Below are positions 31,119-34,193 of a stretch of 34,193 bases of DNA, piece after piece. Position 1 is the first letter of the stretch, and the number at the start of each line of letters is the position of its first letter. The stretch is from Myxococcales bacterium (GTDB lineage: Bacteria; Myxococcota_A; Bradymonadia; REDH01). The translations under genes and the position numbers were made by a program. The DNA lies in NCBI GenBank assembly GCA_020633625.1, contig JACKDJ010000036.1, forward strand, positions 1 to 34,193, in the 5' to 3' direction. The notes beneath the pieces are model-generated. The model searched no databases, was not told the DNA's origin, and saw only the letters and a list, made by a program, of their open reading frames with translations.

Positions 31119-32405
31119 CTACCCGCGGCTCGCCATCGGGACGAAGTCGCGGATCTCGACGCCGGTGTAGATCTGGCGCGGACGGCCGATCGGGTAGCCC
31201 ATCTCGAGGTTCTCCTTCCAGTGGGCGATCCAGCCGGGCAGGCGTCCGAGCGCGAACATGACCGTGAACATGCTCGTCGGGATGCCGAGGGCCCGGTAGA
31301 TGATGCCGCTGTAGAAGTCGACGTTGGGGTACAGCTTCCGATCGACGAAGTAGGGGTCCTCGAGGGCCACCTGCTCGAGCCGCTTGGCGATGTCGAGCAG
31401 CGGGTCCTTGCGGTTGAGCTTCGCGAGGACGCGGTCGCAGGCCTCGCGGAGGATCTTCGCCCGCGGGTCGAAGTTCTTGTAGACGCGGTGCCCGAAGCCG
31501 GAGAGGCGGAAGTTGCTGTCCTTGTCCTTCGCGCGGGCCACGACCGCCTCGACGTCGCCGCCGTCCTTGTGGATCGCCTCGAGCATCTCGAGCACGTCTT
31601 GGTTCGCGCCGCCGTGGAGGGGGCCCCACAGCGCCATGATGCCGGCCGAGATCGACGCGTACAGGTTCGCGCGCGCGCTGCCGACGACGCGAACGGTCGT
31701 GGTCGAGCAGTTCTGCTCGTGGTCCGCGTGCAGGATCAGCAGCAGGTCGAGCGCCCGCTCGATGTCCGGGTCGACCTCGTAGGTCTCGGTCGGGTACCCG
31801 AACATCATCTTCAGGAACCGGCCGCAGTACGACAGGTCGTTGTCGGGGTAGATGTACGGCTGCCCCTTCGACTGCTTGTGGCTGAACGCCGCGATCGTCG
31901 GGAGCTTCGCCATGAGCCGATGCGCGTTGATGCGCACCTGCTCGGGGTTCAGAGGGTCGTACTCCTCTTGGTAGTACGACGAGAGGCCTGCGACCACGGA
32001 GCTCAGGATCGCCATCGGATGCGCGTTCGGCGGGAACGCCTGGAACATCCGCTTCAGGTCCTCGTGGATCAAGCTGTGTCGCGTGAGGCTCGTCTGGAAC
32101 TCCGCGTACTGCTGCGCGTTCGGAAGCTCTCCCTCCGTCAGCAGGTACGCGACCTCGACGAAGTTCGACTTCTCTGCGAGCTGCTCGATCGGGTAGCCGC
32201 GGTACCGGAGGATCCCCTGCGCGCCGTCGATCAACGTGATCGAGCTCTCGCACGACCCCGTGTTCACGAAGCCAGGGTCCATCGTGATGTAGCCGGTCGC
32301 GTTGCGCAGCGGCTTGATGTCGATCGCCCGCTCACCGGCGGTCCCGACGATCGTGTTGAGCTCGACGGTCTGGTCGCCGAGCACAAGCTTGGCCTTCTCG
32401 CTCAT
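31119..32405 (-). CDS. gltA: Citrate synthase (type I)
   Basis: Citrate synthase condenses oxaloacetate with acetyl-CoA at the entry of the TCA cycle. The 428-residue protein matches the length and motifs of the Gram-negative hexameric type. The catalytic residues are His264 (GPLHGGAN), His306 (GFGHRVYKNFDPR) and Asp363 (NVDFYSG), in the same positions as in the E. coli enzyme to within one residue. LHADHEQNCSTTTVR (225-239) is also present. A strong GGAGG (32415-32411) precedes the ATG by 5 bases. I could not define its promoter in 32406-32661, which it shares with a divergent gene. Confidence 0.97.
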   Translation of the reverse strand: MSEKAKLVLGDQTVELNTIVGTAGERAIDIKPLRNATGYITMDPGFVNTGSCESSITLIDGAQGILRYRGYPIEQLAEKSNFVEVAYLLTEGELPNAQQYAEFQTSLTRHSLIHEDLKRMFQAFPPNAHPMAILSSVVAGLSSYYQEEYDPLNPEQVRINAHRLMAKLPTIAAFSHKQSKGQPYIYPDNDLSYCGRFLKMMFGYPTETYEVDPDIERALDLLLILHADHEQNCSTTTVRVVGSARANLYASISAGIMALWGPLHGGANQDVLEMLEAIHKDGGDVEAVVARAKDKDSNFRLSGFGHRVYKNFDPRAKILREACDRVLAKLNRKDPLLDIAKRLEQVALEDPYFVDRKLYPNVDFYSGIIYRALGIPTSMFTVMFALGRLPGWIAHWKENLEMGYPIGRPRQIYTGVEIRDFVPMASRG

Positions 32406-32661
32406 CGGAACCTCCAGACGCTGTATGGGCGGGTTCGTGCGTCGCGCTCTCTTCCGCGACGCGGGTCGAAGTCGCGCAGTGGGGTAACAGCGGCCGCACG
32501 AATTCGCAACGATGCTCGGTCACGATTGCCGAGCGGCGCGCGCGGGCCATGGACCCTGCGTTCACGGGATGCGCCGAGCGCCCGCCGCGATTCACGGCGA
32601 GCCCCGGAACTTCCGCGCGCCCGCGGCGTCCTCTATAGATGCTCCACGCCGCGGAGGCCCC

Positions 32662-33249
32662 ATGGAGACCCTACAGTGGATCGTCGCAACTACCGACGCG
32701 GACCTCGCGAGACACCTCATGTCGCGTCTCGGCACGGCGCTGCGCCTGGAGTGCGACCGCTTCGACGGAGCGCGCGCCGTCGACGGTAGCGTCGTCTTCG
32801 GCGGCACCTTCCGCGGGCACCTCGTCAGCCTCGCGGTCGGCCGCGAGCCCACCGGCGACCGCCTCGCGGTCCGCCTCGGCGTCAGCGGAAACTTCGGCGC
32901 GAAGGCCGCGGCCGTCGCGTTCCCGGCGACCCTGCTCGTCGCGCTCATCGCCGCGCTGCGGCTCGGCGGCGCCCGCCTCCTGGTCGCCGGCCTCGTCCTT
33001 GGCGCGGCGCTCGCCGCGCTGGTCAGCTACGGCACGTTCCTCCTCGGCGCTCGCATGGAGCGCGGCGCCGGCAGCGGCAGCGCCGCGGCCGCTGCCGGCT
33101 CGATCGGGCGCGCGCTCGAGCAGGCCGCCGAGACGCTCGGCGTCACCCTCGTCCCGGGCCCCGCTCAGGTCGCCGGCATCGACGGCAGCGCGCGGAGAGA
33201 CCCCGAGTGGTCGAGCCTCGCGACGTCGGTGGTCGAGAGCCTCACGTAA
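32662..33249 (+). CDS. Small membrane protein, unknown
   Basis: From the ATG at 32662 (GGAGG at 32653-32657) the protein has 195 residues. An N-terminal soluble part (1-90) begins METLQWIVATTDADLARHLMSRLG. Two hydrophobic segments follow (about 91-107 and 109-132) with a short basic turn between them, then a soluble tail with an Ala/Gly/Ser linker. I do not recognise a family. A TATAGA at 32634-32639 could be its -10 box, without a clear -35. The frame is open further upstream, but that part lacks coding character and would cross the likely promoter. Confidence 0.6.
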   Translation: METLQWIVATTDADLARHLMSRLGTALRLECDRFDGARAVDGSVVFGGTFRGHLVSLAVGREPTGDRLAVRLGVSGNFGAKAAAVAFPATLLVALIAALRLGGARLLVAGLVLGAALAALVSYGTFLLGARMERGAGSGSAAAAAGSIGRALEQAAETLGVTLVPGPAQVAGIDGSARRDPEWSSLATSVVESLT

Positions 33250-33277
33250 TCCGTAGAGTCCGCCGCCCGCCGCTCGA

Positions 33278-34192
33278 CTACGGCGTCTCGCGCGGCTGAA
33301 GCCCGAGCGCCCGACGCAGCGCGTTCACCCCGACCAGCACGTCGCGTCGCTGGCGACGCACCTGGACGAGCTGCTCCTCGAGCGCCCCGAGCTGCGCCTC
33401 GACCTGCGCGCGGTTCGAGCCCGTCAGCGCGTCGCGCGCGACCTGAAGCGACGAGATCTGGTTCTGGAGCCGGTTCTCCTCGAACCCAAGGTTGTTCCAC
33501 TCGACGACCATCCGGTTGTAGTCCGGGCTCGCGCTGAGCTCGACGAGCGCCTGCCGCGTAGCCTCGTACGTCGCGCCGTAGTCCTCCATGAGCGCCTCGA
33601 TCTCGCTCATGTCCGACCACGCGACGTCGTGCTCCATGCCGAGCCGCGGATCGCCGGACAGCACGCCGGCGTCGATGATCGCGTTCAACGCGTCGGCGCA
33701 CACGGCGTATTGCGGGTAGATGTCGACGAACGACTCCCAGTCGTCGCGGCCGAACGCGTCGAGGAGCTGGAGCCGCGTCTGGTTCATGCACGGCGCGTTG
33801 TCGAACCAGACGAGGAGCGCCGCGTCGGCCTGACGCTGCCGCTCGATCGCCGCGAGCGACGCCGACGCCGAGTCCGCGCAGCGCCGCGCCGACGACGCGA
33901 AATAGGGGTCCGGAGAGCTGGTCACGGCGCCGCCGACGCTGACCGCACCTGCGTAGTCCCCGCTGAGCGCGCGCTCGTAGCAGTCGACGATCGCGAAGTA
34001 GTCCCGACGCTGCTGCGGGACCCACGCGTCCATGTTGCCGTAGCGGTTCGAGAACACCTCGCGCATGATCTCGAGGCGCCCGATCACCAGCCCGCAGTCG
34101 ACGCCGGCCCGCTCACACGTCGCGCGCAGCCCCTGCTCGGGGACGCCGCCGCGGTAGGTCGGCGCGACGATGAAGAGCGTGCCGAACTCGCG
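33278..34192 (-). CDS. Hypothetical coiled-coil protein, 5' end beyond the window
   Basis: The frame stays open from the TAG at 33280-33278 to the right edge, giving 304 visible residues, so the gene is truncated by the window. The first visible stretch reads EFGTLFIVAPTYRGGVPEQG; a GTG at 34087 is internal. Four cysteines lie in the middle part (IVDCYER, ARRCADS, APCMNQT, AVCADAL) and could form disulfides. The C terminus (about the last 75 residues) is a coiled coil (EENRLQNQISSLQVARDAL, then QVEAQLGALEEQLVQVRRQRRDVL). I do not recognise a family. The cysteines and Ala-rich helices suggest an exported protein, but the signal region is not visible. Confidence 0.6.
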   Translation of the reverse strand, partial: REFGTLFIVAPTYRGGVPEQGLRATCERAGVDCGLVIGRLEIMREVFSNRYGNMDAWVPQQRRDYFAIVDCYERALSGDYAGAVSVGGAVTSSPDPYFASSARRCADSASASLAAIERQRQADAALLVWFDNAPCMNQTRLQLLDAFGRDDWESFVDIYPQYAVCADALNAIIDAGVLSGDPRLGMEHDVAWSDMSEIEALMEDYGATYEATRQALVELSASPDYNRMVVEWNNLGFEENRLQNQISSLQVARDALTGSNRAQVEAQLGALEEQLVQVRRQRRDVLVGVNALRRALGLQPRETP

Positions 34193-34193
34193 C

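Noticed and set aside
30975..32789. 604-codon plus-strand frame opposite citrate synthase
   Set aside because: Citrate synthase has all catalytic residues on the minus strand; the plus frame is a shadow.
33251..33283. CCGTAG/CTACGG inverted repeat between convergent genes as a terminator
   Set aside because: Only 6-bp arms with a loop over 20 bases; not stable enough to support a call.

Overview
The window is a very GC-rich chromosome segment (hand count 44/60 G+C at 12661-12720). Gene density is high and many genes overlap by ATGA or GTGA. The gene content suggests a myxobacterium-like member of Myxococcota: a PilZ protein with a complete c-di-GMP motif, Asp/Ala-rich lipoproteins, an FG-GAP/ASPIC lipoprotein, a lipoprotein serpin, a giant CHAT protein and a rpmE-DUF1385-prfA cluster. 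This assignment is inferred from gene content; no rRNA is present. I saw no rRNA, tRNA, CRISPR array or insertion sequence.

Layout. 1-2755 (+): translation and housekeeping genes (ribosomal protein L31, truncated at the left edge; DUF1385 membrane protein; release factor 1; a phosphomannose-isomerase-like cupin). 2768-5811 (-): glutamine-dependent NAD synthetase overlapping an ADP-ribosylglycohydrolase. 5981-8398 (+): a sulfane-sulfur operon (rhodanese, two half-size YeeE/YedE transporters, persulfide dioxygenase-like enzyme). It starts at a near-consensus sigma-54 promoter with an inverted repeat upstream and ends in a strong hairpin. 8439-11920 (-): a lipoprotein-dnaB-lipoprotein-DUF1499 operon behind a TTGACA promoter. 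11990-12387 (-): a PilZ gene with its own sigma-70 promoter, divergent from rho. 12571-17894 (+): rho coupled to an Asp-rich lipoprotein, then a di-iron ferritin-like protein and a tightly overlapping cassette of a membrane protein, a gluconate-dehydrogenase-subunit-3-like protein and a GMC flavoprotein oxidoreductase.

17940-20361 (-) is an accessory insert of visibly lower GC: a TaqI-like adenine methyltransferase overlapping a probable, unfamiliar restriction endonuclease. It is followed by a lipoprotein serpin with a predicted Arg-Ser reactive bond, a divergent FG-GAP/ASPIC lipoprotein behind an operator-like palindrome, and a 1785-residue cytoplasmic protein. That protein joins two alpha/beta-hydrolase (lipase-like) domains, a middle alpha/beta region, a CHAT caspase-like protease domain with an intact His/Cys pair, and a helical tail. 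It is the best candidate here for a little-described system, possibly a protease-gated lipase effector.

29723-34193 returns to metabolism: sufE coupled to an alpha/beta hydrolase, convergent citrate synthase, a small membrane protein, and a coiled-coil protein running off the right edge.
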